From: Sympetrum striolatum
Taxonomy: Eukaryota; Arthropoda; Insecta; Odonata; Libellulidae
Reading direction: 5' to 3'
DNA length: 64,000 bases
NCBI GenBank assembly: GCA_947579665.1
Contig: CANPUZ010000061.1
Span: 868,001-932,000 of the forward strand
Shown here one piece after another: positions 34,226-45,990 of this stretch. A model generated the notes under the pieces. It did no database searches, was not told where the DNA came from, and saw only the letters and a list, made by a program, of their open reading frames with translations. Position 1 is the stretch's first letter; every line of letters begins with the position of its first letter. The position numbers were made by a program, and so were the translations under genes.

Positions 34226-34407
34226 AGCCAAATAATTTCAGCAGCTTCCAGTCCTATACTTTCTAAGTTCGTGATTCTAGCCCATTGTGCTGCGTATTCA
34301 AGATAGCTCTACATTGTCATTATTGGTTTGATATAATTGTAATAATGTACTCTCAGATATTCGAGTTATTCGCCTTTATCACTGCCGTATAGGAACGAAG
34401 TTTTACT

Positions 34408-34534
34408 CGCCGCCGGTTAAGCCATGCAGCCGCAGAAGATTAAGCAGTCAGAGTTCACGCCGTTACGCCGTTGGCTTCATTCGTTGGCCTACACCGCCGC
34501 TGACAAAAATTATAATGGTGCCCATGTCTAGTCC
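34408..34534 (+). repeat. CCGCCG-rich repeat (unit B)
   Basis: Counterpart of 21971-22087 with a duplicated ACGCCGTT. Confidence 0.45.
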
Positions 34535-34691
34535 AAATGATACCGGGAAGGTCCTGAAATAGGACTCCATAATCCTCATCTGAAATGCATAAGGTAATGT
34601 CAAGGAAATCTAAAACACGGTTTTGAAATGTATCTATGATTCTATCTATATGCCGAATTTCAAGTTTCTATATTATTGGGAAGGGGTTCAA
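34535..34691 (-). mobile_element. Helitron-like remnant, inner part (unit B)
   Basis: Same as 22088-22245; interrupted by RTE copy B. Confidence 0.55.
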
Positions 34692-37022
34692 GAGGAAATT
34701 GAAAACATCTACCAAACTCTTGGCACTGAACATGACAAAGAAGCCCACTACTACAAAGTTATTACGGGAGATTTTAATGCTCGAGTAGGTCAGCGGGAAG
34801 CTGATGACACATACGGACTGGGCCAGAGAATGAGCGAGGTCACCGCTTAGTAGAGTTTGCAGAATGCACCAATATTAATATAACAAATAAGTACTTTAAA
34901 AAAAAATCCTACAAGGAAATGGACGTGGAGAGGTCCAATGGAACAAAAAATGAAATAGACTACATACTGGTAAACAGACTCTACACAGTAACTTACTGTG
35001 AAGTTTTGAATAACTTCAACACCGTAATTGACCACAGAATTGTTAGATGCAGAATTAATATTAACCCCCGAATGGAACGAAAGAAGTTGGTTTCATGCAA
35101 GAAGGATGAGATAAATATCGCTAAACTATCAGATAACAAGAAGAAGTTTCAGCTGGAACTTAGAAATAGATCCTCAACACTTCAGGAGGAAGAACTCGAA
35201 ACCAAAGTTATGAAGAAAGCGCCAGAGGAAGTAGTAAGCATGCCAAGAAAACCCAAGGATAAGAAGTTCAGAGATAGAACCCGGCAAATGATGAAACAAC
35301 AGAAGGAACTGAAGAATTCAGGCACTCCAAGAGATAACATCGAATATGCCGAGCTTTGCAAAGCCATCAGAGTAGAGATCAAGGAAGATGTGAGGAATTT
35401 TAATGAAAAGATTGTGCAAGAGGCCATAGAAAACAACAAGAGCATAAAGAGGGCTAGAAGATGCCTAGCAATTGGCAAAAACAGATTTTAGCATTACAGA
35501 AAAGAGATGACACAACAACATATAACAGACCAGCAATATTGAGGACTGTAGCAGAACACTTTGGCAATCTATACAAGAAGATGGGATGTGGCGAAGAGGA
35601 AAGCCAAAGCTCAAAAAATCTCCTCTCCATTCTCCCAGAAGAGGTAATGACAGCGATTAAGCAGATGAAGAATGGGAAAGCAGGAGGAGCAGATGGGGTG
35701 TTGGTGGAGTATCTGAAAGCTGGTGGAACAGAGATTGCTAATGTTTTAGCACAACTATTCAGAAATTGTCTAAAACAAGGAACGATTCCCAAGGAATGGA
35801 ACCACACAAGGATTGCCCTTCTGCAGAAGAAAGGAAGCAAAGAATATTTGAAGGACTATCGCCCCATTAGCCTCCTTCCAGTTGTCTATGAAACATTCAT
35901 GAGGATAATAACTGAATGTCTTAAGATGACCCTGTCTTCAGCACAGCCTAGAGAAAATGCAGGATTCCGGAAAGGCTTCAGCACTATTGACCACATCCAC
36001 ACACTACAGGAGATCATTAAAAGAACTTATGAGTACGAGATGCCACTCGTCCTTTGCTTTGTAGATTACGAACAGGCCTTCGACTCAGTAAGTACCTCCT
36101 CCACTCTGAAAGCTCTGAAGAATCAAGGGATAGATTATGAGTACATCTGTCTCTTGCGCAGTGTCTACGAGAATGCCACAGCTTCTGTAATGCTTCATGA
36201 AGAGACTGATGAATTCAAGATTGAGAAAGGAGTTAGACAAGGTGACAGTTTATCCCCCATCTTGTTTACAGTCATTTTAGAAGAAGTTTTTAAAACCCTT
36301 GATTGGGAAGAGAAGGGCTTAAGAGTAAATGGGGAGTACATCAGTCACCTCCGTTTTGCAGATGATATAATTCTCTTTGCAGCTAAAGCAGAAGATCTAC
36401 AGAAGATCTAAACCTCTGAATGTTTGTTTGGAATACACATACCTGGGACAACTTGTAACAACAGGAGAGCAAAACAGAATTAATGAAGTAAACAGAAGAA
36501 TGAAACTTGGCTGGAGCGCATTTGGTGGGAACTCACACATTCTGAAGTCAATAATGCCAATGGTTTTGAAGAGGAAGATCTTCAACCAATGCATTTTACC
36601 TGTCCTGACCTATGGAAGTGAAACTTGGGTGTTAAATGCTGCAATAACCCAGAGACCTCCGACAACGCAAAGGAGCATGGAACGCGGTATGCTGGGAATC
36701 ACAAGAAGAGACAGGAAACGCAACACTTGGGTGAGACTGATGACTGGAGTTACAGACATCAGATATAAGATAAGATTACTTAAATGGAGTTGGGCCGGCC
36801 ATATTGCGAGAAGAAATGACAACCATTGGACATCTGCAGTTCTCAACTGGATACCAAGAGATGTGAAGAGACCAAGAAGAAGACCTGTGGACAGGTGGAA
36901 TAGAGACATCATCAAGTACTTAGGTGTAACGTGGCAACGAGAAGTTCAGCTCGGAGAAAATTGGAAAGTACTTGGGGAGGCCTACATCCGACATGGAATT
37001 GAAAATCGATGATGATGATGAT
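34692..37022 (+). pseudogene. RTE-clade LINE copy B
   Basis: The endonuclease tail reads on through VITGDFNARVGQ to TYGLGQRMSEV, then 34919-35491 carries NEIDYILVNRLYTVTY and the linker. A one-base deletion near 35480 shifts to the RT frame 35461-36411, with FVDYEQAFDSVS, RQGDSLSPILFT and HLRFADDIILF. The 6 bases AGAACT found in A and C at the RT/C-terminal joint are missing here. The C-terminal domain (36440-37012) has YTYLGQLVTTGEQ, RSWAGHIARRN-like sequence and PRRRPVDRWNRDI, and a GAT repeat tail. It is the same truncated insertion as in A and C, not an independent one. Confidence 0.85.
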
Positions 37023-37050
37023 ATCTGGAGAAACATCTGTATATAATAGA
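37023..37050 (-). mobile_element. Helitron 5' terminus abutting the next Helitron (B)
   Basis: Same head-to-tail junction as at 24593/24594; here at 37050/37051. Confidence 0.7.
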
Positions 37051-38176
37051 CGAGTAAGAGTTGCTTGCATTGAGTTTCAATGTTATCGGTAATAGTTTAA
37101 AATAATTTTCAAAATCGCAGCATTTTCTTTTCTTTGTAATGCCTGGTGTCAAACAAAGGGACTATTGGCTGATGTGAATAGACAAAATAACTTGTTAGGA
37201 ACCGATCTTAATTAATGCAAAATTTGAAGTCCATATCATACTGGGAAGGTCCTGAAATAAGACTCCATTATCCCCATCTTAAATGCATTGGGTAATGTAA
37301 ATGGCCCTCTGGGATCGAACCAGGGACCATCGAGGAAATCTAAAACCTGTTTTCAAATGTATCTATGATCTCAAACTATATGCCTGATTTCAAGGTTCTA
37401 CAACATTGGGAAGGGGTTCAAAAATATTCTTAAATGTACGTAATGTTACTTATAGTAGAGATGACTGGTGTCGAACCCAGGACATACAGGCAGCTGTGAA
37501 TGCACAGTATGACTTGTTAGGACCCGATCTTATTTAACGCAAAGTTTCAAGTCGATATGATGCCGGGAAGTACCTATAATTTGTTTCCGTTATCTCAGTA
37601 AGAAATGCATTGAGGAATGTAAATGGCCCTCTGGGATCGAACCAAGGACCAGCAGGGAATCGCTAAAATTAGATTATGAAATATATTCATGATCTCCAAC
37701 TTCATGCCAAATTTCAAGTTTCCATGCCATCGGGAAAGGGTCCAAAAAAAAAAATCATTAAAATCACCTCAATACATTTTAAGTGTGAGATTTTTGTCCT
37801 GACCTAGCATCGAACCGTGGATATTCTTTGAAGCTGTCTTTTAGAATTTCATAAGATATATACAGCTTCTAGCAATATCTCGAATACCACCTCTCTGCTT
37901 TTTCGGAAGAGCTAAAAAAAATTTCAAAAATCTCTACCATGTATTTTATCTTCGTGAAGAAAATCAGGATTAAGGGGCCTTCAAGAATCGAACCCATGAC
38001 ACTGAGGTTCAAAGTTGGTGGTGTTTTTTTTCTGGTTTTTACACTTAATGGACACTACATCGTAAAAATTTCAAGTCGGTGGCACTTGTGGAACATGGTT
38101 AGAATTTTGATCCCCATTGAGTGAGTGAGTGTATATATATCTAGGTATATATGGAGAAGCGTCTATATATAATAGA
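37051..38176 (-). mobile_element. Helitron-like element H5 (link B/C), complete
   Basis: Near-identical to 24594-25719, with both termini and five boxes. Confidence 0.75.
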
Positions 38177-38178
38177 TA

Positions 38179-38664
38179 TCTATTATACATAGAGGCTTCT
38201 CCGGATTCATTCATGTACCTATATAGATAGATAGGATACTAATTCACAGGCTAAACCACAAGCGTCATTGACTTGAAATTTTTTCGACCTATCGGCTATG
38301 ACGTGACCAGTAATTATTAAGTGACCGTAACCGCCAGAAATTTGCGATTTTGAACCTCAGTGTCATAGATTTGATTCGAGAGGGCCCCAAAGTCCCGATT
38401 TTTTCCGTTTAAATGCATTGCATTTATTTTTTGGAATTTAAAAAAAATGCTTCCCAGATAGGTAGAGAATTAAAACTCAAGGAGCCAATAGACATGGTCA
38501 GGATCTATTCATAAAATTAATTATTTTTACAGAAAATAATCTAGGTTCGATGCTAGGACGATGCAAAAATCGGCCGTTTAAAATACATTGAGGTAGTTTT
38601 TCATTATTATTTTCATGCACTTATCGAAATGATGGGAAGTTCTTGCTTATATGGAAGATGTATA
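38179..38664 (+). mobile_element. Helitron-like element H6 (link B/C), truncated at TTAA
   Basis: Head to head with H5, TA spacer; ends at TTAA (38665-38668). Confidence 0.7.
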
Positions 38665-38668
38665 TTAA

Positions 38669-39120
38669 CCCTTCAAGGACTGACATTTCAATATGGGAAC
38701 GGACTGCAGCTGGGTTCTCTAGGTAGCTAAACAATATCTTGAGTGTCATAATATGGTCAGTAAATGTTATTTTGTGGGCTAAGAGGGTCCAAAGCTTAGT
38801 TTCATTTGAGTTTTGGCGCAGTTAAGTCTAGGGATATATTTCTTGTTATTTTTTAGAAAAACAGGGAATTTTTGAGATGGATCCTTCTGGCAACAAATTT
38901 TTATAAGTTTTATTGTTCTTAATTTGAAGTAGTCTTTTGCTTGTATAACTTTAGTATGATGTTCTAATCATCCAAAGAAATGAAATAGAGCAGAATTTGA
39001 GGTTATTTGTTGTTGTTATAACGTTGTTTATTGCTGCGTTCCCATATGGGCACGTCAGGCCTTCCCACTACTACGCGACTTCCTCGCCGATGGCTGTCAA
39101 GGAAAGCTGTATATTGTGTA
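38669..39120 (+). mobile_element. piggyBac left end (link B/C)
   Basis: CCCTTCAAGGACTGACATTT after TTAA; same as 26212-26663. Confidence 0.7.
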
Positions 39121-39435
39121 CGAGTAAAATGCAGCTGGCATACTGCAAGCAGATCGACAACACTAATTTCTTATCGGCATCATATCGGGACAGTCCTCAA
39201 AAGAAAAAAAAAAGGACTGAAAATATTCTTAGAATTCGCTTCAATTTAATGGTCTGGCATCGAACCCGGGACTTCCTGGTGATACTTACTATGCAGCACA
39301 ACAGAAGATCACCATCTCTAACTATATATGAAAATTCAAGCTGAAATATTGGCTGCAACTGCCTCAAACTATGTTCTACTTTTCACGAATGTAAATGGCT
39401 CTCTGGATTCGAACAAAGGACGATCTTGGAAATCT
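39121..39435 (-). mobile_element. Helitron-like element H7, 3' part (link B/C)
   Basis: Begins CGAGTAAAATGCAGC and is cut at GGAAATCT, as at 26978. Confidence 0.7.
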
Positions 39436-39454
39436 TATTCTTATTATTCTTAAA
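39436..39454. other. 19-bp filler at tandem duplication junction B/C
   Basis: Identical to 26979-26997, showing that the two junctions descend from one rearrangement. Confidence 0.75.
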
Positions 39455-40037
39455 GTTATTCGTGAAATACCGATAAACCGGAGGTAGCTGTTATGTTCTT
39501 TGTGGGTGCTCTAACATGAAACCTATTAGTTGGATCGACACCAAATTTCAAATAAAGCATTTTGGTTGGTGTTGTTAGAGTTGATTAGTTTTTGGAGTAT
39601 ATCGGTTAACCGGAAGTCGAGCTTCATTTTTCAAAGCTCATTTCCGGTATTCGAAATATCTCCATAAATATTATATTTAGGTATATACTATTATTTAAAA
39701 AAGTTTTAGAAAATTGGATTTACTATAACTTTTGTATGAAACATATTTTTGTATCACTGATTGTGTAGGAGTTATTCATTAAATACTGATATACCGGAAG
39801 TTGCTGATTATGTACGTTGTGGGCGCTCCGGGCGCTGGGGCGAAAGGCCATTTCATCGCTTTTCATCGAACATGTCCCGAAAAACATTATTTATAATGCT
39901 TGTGACGTAAAAGATAATATGATATAAATTAATCACTCATCTTCCAAGTTTAGATTGAATATAGAGTTCGAAAATACTGTCATAGATAAATATTTACATC
40001 TTATACATGGAGAAAGTCATGTGCTGGCCACATCAGA
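39455..40037. mobile_element. ACTTTCTCC element, right half (unit C)
   Basis: Counterpart of 26998-27590. Confidence 0.65.
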
Positions 40038-40769
40038 TTTTTTTTGATGCACTGATGATAGCAAGTTCATGCTTACATGGAAGATGTATATTAAGTATAG
40101 GTTTCTAAAAAAAATTCAGATAAGACTGTACTGTTCCTGGGTTCGATTCTGGGGCACATTAAAATTTCTCTCATAAGGAATATAGGGGGAAAAGTAGGAT
40201 GTCTTTTGAGGCAGTTGCACCTAGTATTTCTGCCTGAAATTTCATACATAGTATGAGATGGTAATCTTCTGTTGTGCTGCATAGAAAGTATTACCAGAAA
40301 GACCCCGGCTCGAAGCCAGACGGTAAATATATTCCACATTTAAAATACATTGTGTTTGTTTTCATTATTTATTTTGATGTACTTATCGAAAAAATAGGAA
40401 GTTCTTGCTTAACTAGAAGATGTATATTAAGACTCGGTTTAAGAAAAAAATTAAATAGGATAATGCTGTTCCTGGGATCGATGCCAGAGCATATTAAAAT
40501 TTCTCAGATAAGGAATATATGTGAAAAGTAGGAAGTTGTTTGAGGCAGTTGCAGCAAATATTTCTGCATGAATTTTCACACATAGTTAGAGATTGTTATC
40601 TACTGTTGTGCTGCATAGTTAGTTCACCAGGAAGACCTGGGTTCGGTGCCAGATCATTACATTGCAGTGAATTTTAAGAATATTTACAAACTTTCTTTTC
40701 TTTTGAGGACCGTCCCGATAATTTGCCGACATGAAATTAATTTTGTGGATCTGCTTGCATTATACAAGC
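40038..40769 (+). mobile_element. Helitron H3 3' part (unit C), tail deleted
   Basis: Counterpart of 27591-28309 with the same deletion junction. Confidence 0.65.
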
Positions 40770-42094
40770 ATCTTGAACATACATGTAAACCAAAATGTTA
40801 ACTCCAATAAGAGAATTTTCTTCATTGGGTACAACAGTGTTTTCCTGGATTGCCTTCAATTCCTAATAATTGAAGCATCTTTTGATTTATAAAAGAACGT
40901 CTAATCCAGAGTTCTAAAACATTATAATCGATTTGAATATCTTCATTAGAACATAGTGTATTCCCGCAACCAGCACTCCCATTGAGAGGAGTTTTAGTAT
41001 ATGCAGGCTCAATTTCAACAATAAGAAAAGCAGACTAGAGCCACAGAGATTGAATAAATTGGTATTCATCAATGACAACTATGCGTTGTGCAAAGATTTT
41101 GTTGACAGAGTGTAACCTACTGCTGAATGTTATAAATATATTAATTTTAAACTCTTCTCATTCATTCATTTGCTTATGATTACTTTAGTTCGTTTAAACG
41201 TAAATGTTTTGATTTGCGATCATCATTTATACATTTTTTATTTTCTGGAAATTTCAATTGAATGTCTATTCCTGGATTCCATACTTGAAAAATGTGGCGC
41301 AAATGTGATGTTAAAACTAATTCACAACAATAGTACATCCATTGATCAACATTCTACTTGCTATGTGTGCCCAATTTGTGATACCACTCTTTAAACGTTC
41401 TTAATGTAGTGTAATTATAAGAAGCATGCTTTTGTGAAAATAAGGAAAGCAGCGTATTGCCAAATTAACCCCTTTACGGGGCAGAGCGAGCTAGAATCGA
41501 AAAATGCTGGCCATGAATAAGAAAATATTTTTTGAGTGTTAACTTTGAAACTTCGTATTGCCATACCTCAATAAGTTCTGCATATAATATTCCCAGACAG
41601 CTTATGTAAGCTCGTTTTCCTTAAATCGGAGGGTCCGAGAGAGGATAAGAGAAAGGAATATAACTTAAAAGACATGTTGCATGAAGTGAGTATTTCACCA
41701 AAAGAAGCTGATTCAGAGATCTGATGGAAGTGATGCAATAATTCAAATATTCAACTGCGATCACTTAAAAAATCATAATTAAGCTCAAGGGTTGATTATT
41801 TAACGCTGTATTGATTTTTTCCGGATGATTTTGCTAATTTGGGTTTGGTTTGAGGCTGAAGAATTTTGCAAAAAATCTAAACCTGGAATAATTAGTGAAT
41901 TTCGGTAAATTTTGACCTGTAAAATTTTAATTGGGAAAAATCAGCGTAAGTAATTTGGTAGTAATAGGCAGGATTTATTCGAAAATTGCAAGTACTTAAG
42001 TCTGCACTCGAGAAAAAGGATTTTTTTCCAGGTTTTTTTCGATTCTAGCCACGCCCCTGAAGCTCCCCTATGCTGACTGTACAATCGGCTGACG
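40770..42094. other. Conserved non-coding block (unit C)
   Basis: Counterpart of 17105-18431; 74-codon frame open at 41170-41394. No recognised family. Confidence 0.45.
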
Positions 42095-42279
42095 CCCTTA
42101 ATGTCCGCAGCCGCGAGATGGCAGCACTGAAGCTCGCCCTTAGAAACCATAATCTCATATGGAGTAAATGGAAAAAACAGCAAGATTATGATACTTTTTC
42201 CCTCTTTTTCATTGCGGGAGTAGTATATACCAAAGATGGAATTCAGAGTTAGTGATTTATCCATTTATAAGTACTTAAA
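42095..42279 (-). repeat. Left inverted-repeat arm (unit C)
   Basis: Inverted partner of 45351-45535. Confidence 0.6.
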
Positions 42280-42486
42280 ACAATTGAATAAAATGGGAAA
42301 ATTAGTAAATCCGAAGAATAAGTGCAGGTTGCCTTCAGGGCACACCACAAGTGACTTGTGAAAACATTATTCGTAGATCAGCGAAGTGCAATGTATTCTG
42401 CTACACAGAAAATAATGGATCCTTAATAAATTACCAACGTTACATCTACTTTCAACTAGGCCTTTTAAAACGAGAATCGCAGCATG

Positions 42487-42592
42487 TACATGGGTGGTCT
42501 GAAAAGTTTCTGACATTTCAACATTTCTTGACACGTTTTCTGAAGATATCTGAAAAATCTGGGGTTGGAAAATTTTCAGACCACTCTCGTAT
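42487..42592. mobile_element. Miniature mariner-like element (unit C)
   Basis: Counterpart of 18825-18928. Confidence 0.4.
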
Positions 42593-42894
42593 ACACATTT
42601 CGTGAAAAAAAAGTTCCCAGAAATAGTGTCCAGGAAATGAGTAAACGGTCAAATATCGTTGAAACATACATAAATCCGAAAGTATCAAATTTTAATTACT
42701 GGTGTGGACTGCATTTTATCTTGAGGAGGCTGAAATGTGAAGTTAGGTTATACAAGAGTGGTATAAAAAATTTATTGACCAAACATTAAGTTTTAGACAG
42801 TTTCACAATTTTACTTTTCGATGCACTTTCTTTAAATTTATAAACTTTGCATGCTGTCTAATCCTCATAGTTACATTTTATTTTATTATATATG

Positions 42895-43170
42895 CTATGA
42901 TTTCACTTCCGTGCATGGGAAAGTTATCTCTTCATCACCTTCAAGTAACTCTGTAATTATGCACTCAAGCACATCATTTGACTCACAGTGCTTTGCAAAT
43001 TGTTCCTCCTCTTTGAGGATGAAAGTATGAAGGTTTACATTAGGATGAACAACACCCCCCATACTTTTCATATTTGTTAACTTTGCTACTGGATGGCAAG
43101 AGAATGCCCCCGGATGAATTAATGCTGCCTGGCAAACAGCAAACTTGCTGTGTTTCTTTATCTGGTGCAA
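42895..43170 (-). pseudogene. P-transposase-like C-terminal fragment (unit C), longest copy
   Basis: A 91-residue frame: CQAALIHPGAFSCHPVAK, LTNMKSMGGVVHPN, ILKEEEQFAKHCESNDVLE and an acidic end. The codon that is TGA in A and B is AGT-compatible here (HCESND), so unit C keeps the longer state. The pattern resembles the C-terminal region of P-element/THAP9-type transposases. It is bracketed by the inverted-repeat arms 42095-42279 and 45351-45535, which fits a transposon origin. The rest of the transposase is not found. Confidence 0.45.
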
Positions 43171-43347
43171 TACAACGATGACCAGGCATTTTTAAGATTA
43201 AGGATACCTTAAGGATATCTTAAAATATATCAGAAGTCTTTAAGCGCAGTAACAACAGTGAAGATCTCCAACTCACACAATGTGGTCGCACTTTCCAACT
43301 TACATCAACGTTACCGTAGGAAGGGTTGACTTCGGCCACTCGTGCAC

Positions 43348-44293
43348 TAGAGGTCTGCATGGGCCGAAAATTTCAACCCAAGCCCGGCCCGTCCGCTGTT
43401 GAGCCCAAGCCCGGCCCGGCCCGAACGTAGAAACAGTACATTTATTTCACTTCTTCAGCAATACCAAAATATATAGAAACTAAATTAAATGAAAATTAAT
43501 CAATAATTTCGTATTTTTTTGTCATAGAAGTTTTAATTTATTTTGTAAGTGATTGTACTGAATAAATGATAATAATAAAAATAAATAATGTTAGCAAGTA
43601 AATGATAATTTGTTCTGAAAAAAGGACAGTAATTTCATGTCATGAGTGTCTTTAGCGAAAAAAGTTGTCAAACATATGTCCAGGGGCCTTTTACGAAAAA
43701 ACATCCCTTGATAAGTATCTACATTGCAGTAATTTACATTGTATGATAAGGCTGGTGGTCGCACAAAGGCTCTGTCATATGCTACTTACATAATAAACAC
43801 TTATCTGAATAAGTAAATGGCTAGTAGAAGCGTTTCGGTTAATAGATTCTATATTTCTACTCATGAAATAAAATTCCGATATTAGAAGTATACGTTGCTA
43901 TAAATAAGGTTAGGTTGTTAGTGACGCTTTAAAATATTGTTCACCCATCTATCGGGTTGATCTACACTATCTAATCTAACGGTGAAAACCTTAACTTTTG
44001 ATTCAAAAATCACTGTGGCTATCCATGAGAATTTTTTTGTTTACAACCTCAAACTTTCCGGGAATATTTTGTTTATTTCATTGCTGTTCTTGAAATTCAA
44101 ATAAAAAGTAATATTCCACGACTGAAATATAAGTATTCATTCAATTTACTTTCTTTTGGTACTTGTCGCGACTTCGTACGACTTCTTTTACTAATTTAAT
44201 TTTGCAAAATAAACAAACCCAGCATGCGATAAAAAATAGATTTACGTGCAAACCTTATGGAAAATTATTCATGGGCCCAGGCCCGGCCCGATC
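43348..44293. mobile_element. GCCCG-rich hAT-like element (unit C)
   Basis: TAGAGGTCTGCATGGGCC start; the right GCCCG cluster is the shortest of the three copies. Confidence 0.5.
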
Positions 44294-45350
44294 TACTGTA
44301 AATTTGTAGTATAATATCTAAAATTTCACAAAGTTGCTATTTTTTCCTGCCCTTTAGAATTTAGATTGTCTTGACATATCGCCAGCAAATCCGTCTCGCT
44401 CCTTGCAACATTGACAGTACAATTGTCATTGGGAACTAAATTGAAAATCGTGCATTCTCGAGACAAGTCTACGAAACCTCAGTCTGGTAACTTCTATCGG
44501 TAACACTCAACAAGATGGGAAACATTTGAAGACAATTAGAGGCCAAACAGTGCTTCTTCGTGAAAAAGAGATGAAATTAGTGGAAGTGCTGTTAAATTTA
44601 TTATGAGTATTCGTGATATCCAAATTTTAGTACAAACATATTTGAACAGTAAAAAGTAAATGTTCAGTGCTTTGACAAAAATTCCAGAAATTGTTTGTTT
44701 TCGGAGATTCATTAGTAGAAACAAAATACTCACTCTAAAAATTAAAAGGGTTCGAGTGACAGTGAGTAGAAGTTTAGTACAAGAATTTTTCATTCTTTTT
44801 GTTTTTGGAGGAAAACAATTAAAAAATGTAAAAAATTATTTTTCTTTTGAAAATTTAAAAATAAAAAGGAAAAAGTTATTATAAGTCAATAACTTCTTAT
44901 CTCAGTACCTATTAAACAAAGATTAAATATAATGATTTAAAGATTTTAAAATATATTAATGTTCGTAATATTAGTCATATAGTTAATTTTATAGGCGATA
45001 TTTAGGAAACGTATTTAGTTTTTTGTGACATTAAGTCACCCCATCAGTTGGGGTGCCTAAGGCCTCTATTCTTTATTTTTTAAACAAATTCTGTTGCTTA
45101 CGAAAATTTTTTAGATACTCTTTGCATGAATAAGAATTACCTTCATGTAATTTAAATTTTCTGAGCATAGAGAATGTAATTGAATACAGAAATTCACCCC
45201 ATTCTACGGTACGGTTCGTATCATTTCAGTGATTTACAAAGAATATTTTTACGGCGACAAAGTTACCTGTGTTTTGCACATAAGGCAAGCACCTTTTCTT
45301 CGGATTTGCTAATTTGTCCGTCTCATTCAAATGTTTTGTATTCAATTCAT
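44294..45350. other. AT-rich interior of the inverted-repeat element (C)
   Basis: Contains the 110-bp block (about 44470-44585) shared with B and missing in A. No gene recognised. Confidence 0.4.
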
Positions 45351-45535
45351 AAGTACCTATTGATGGATAAAACAATTACTCTTAATTCCATCTTTGGTAA
45401 ATATTACTCTTTATTACATATGTATCATAATCGTGCTTTTTCACCGTTTACTCCATATAAGATTATGGTTTCGAAGGGCGAACTTCAGTGCTGCCATCTC
45501 GCTGCTACCATTTCGCAGTTGGGGACATTAAGGGA
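45351..45535 (+). repeat. Right inverted-repeat arm (unit C), empty Helitron site
   Basis: Uninterrupted GATTA|TGG at 45465/45466. Confidence 0.7.
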
Positions 45536-45715
45536 GCAAAAAAAATAAGCAGCTTCCAGTCCTATACTTTCTAAGTTCGTGATTCTAGCCCATTGTGCTG
45601 CGTATTCAAGATAGCTCTACATTGTCATTATTGGTTTGATATAATTGTAATAATGTACTCTCAGATATTCCAGTTATTCGCCTTTATCTCTGCCGTATAG
45701 GAACGAAGTTTTACT

Positions 45716-45833
45716 CGCCGCCGGTTAAGCCATGCCGCCGCAGAAGATTAAGCAGTCAGAGTTCACGCCGTTGGCTTCATTTTCCCCCAACGCCGCCGCT
45801 GACAAAAATTATAACAGTGCCCATGTCTAGTCC
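45716..45833 (+). repeat. CCGCCG-rich repeat (unit C)
   Basis: Counterpart of 21971-22087. Confidence 0.45.
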
Positions 45834-45990
45834 AAATGATACCGGGAAGGTCCTGAAATAGGACTCCATAATCCTCATCTGAAATGCATAAGGTAATGTC
45901 AAGGAAATCTAAAACACGGTTTTGAAATGTATCTATGATTCTATCTATATGCCGAATTTCAGGTTTCTATATTATTGGAAAGGGGTTCAA
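45834..45990 (-). mobile_element. Helitron-like remnant, inner part (unit C)
   Basis: Counterpart of 22088-22245; interrupted by RTE copy C. Confidence 0.55.

Larger units (their letters stand above)
26998..39454. repeat. Tandem array unit B (about 12.5 kb)
   Basis: Same order of parts as unit A. It lacks 14994-17104 of A and carries a private 1121-bp Helitron (33036-34156). Confidence 0.85.
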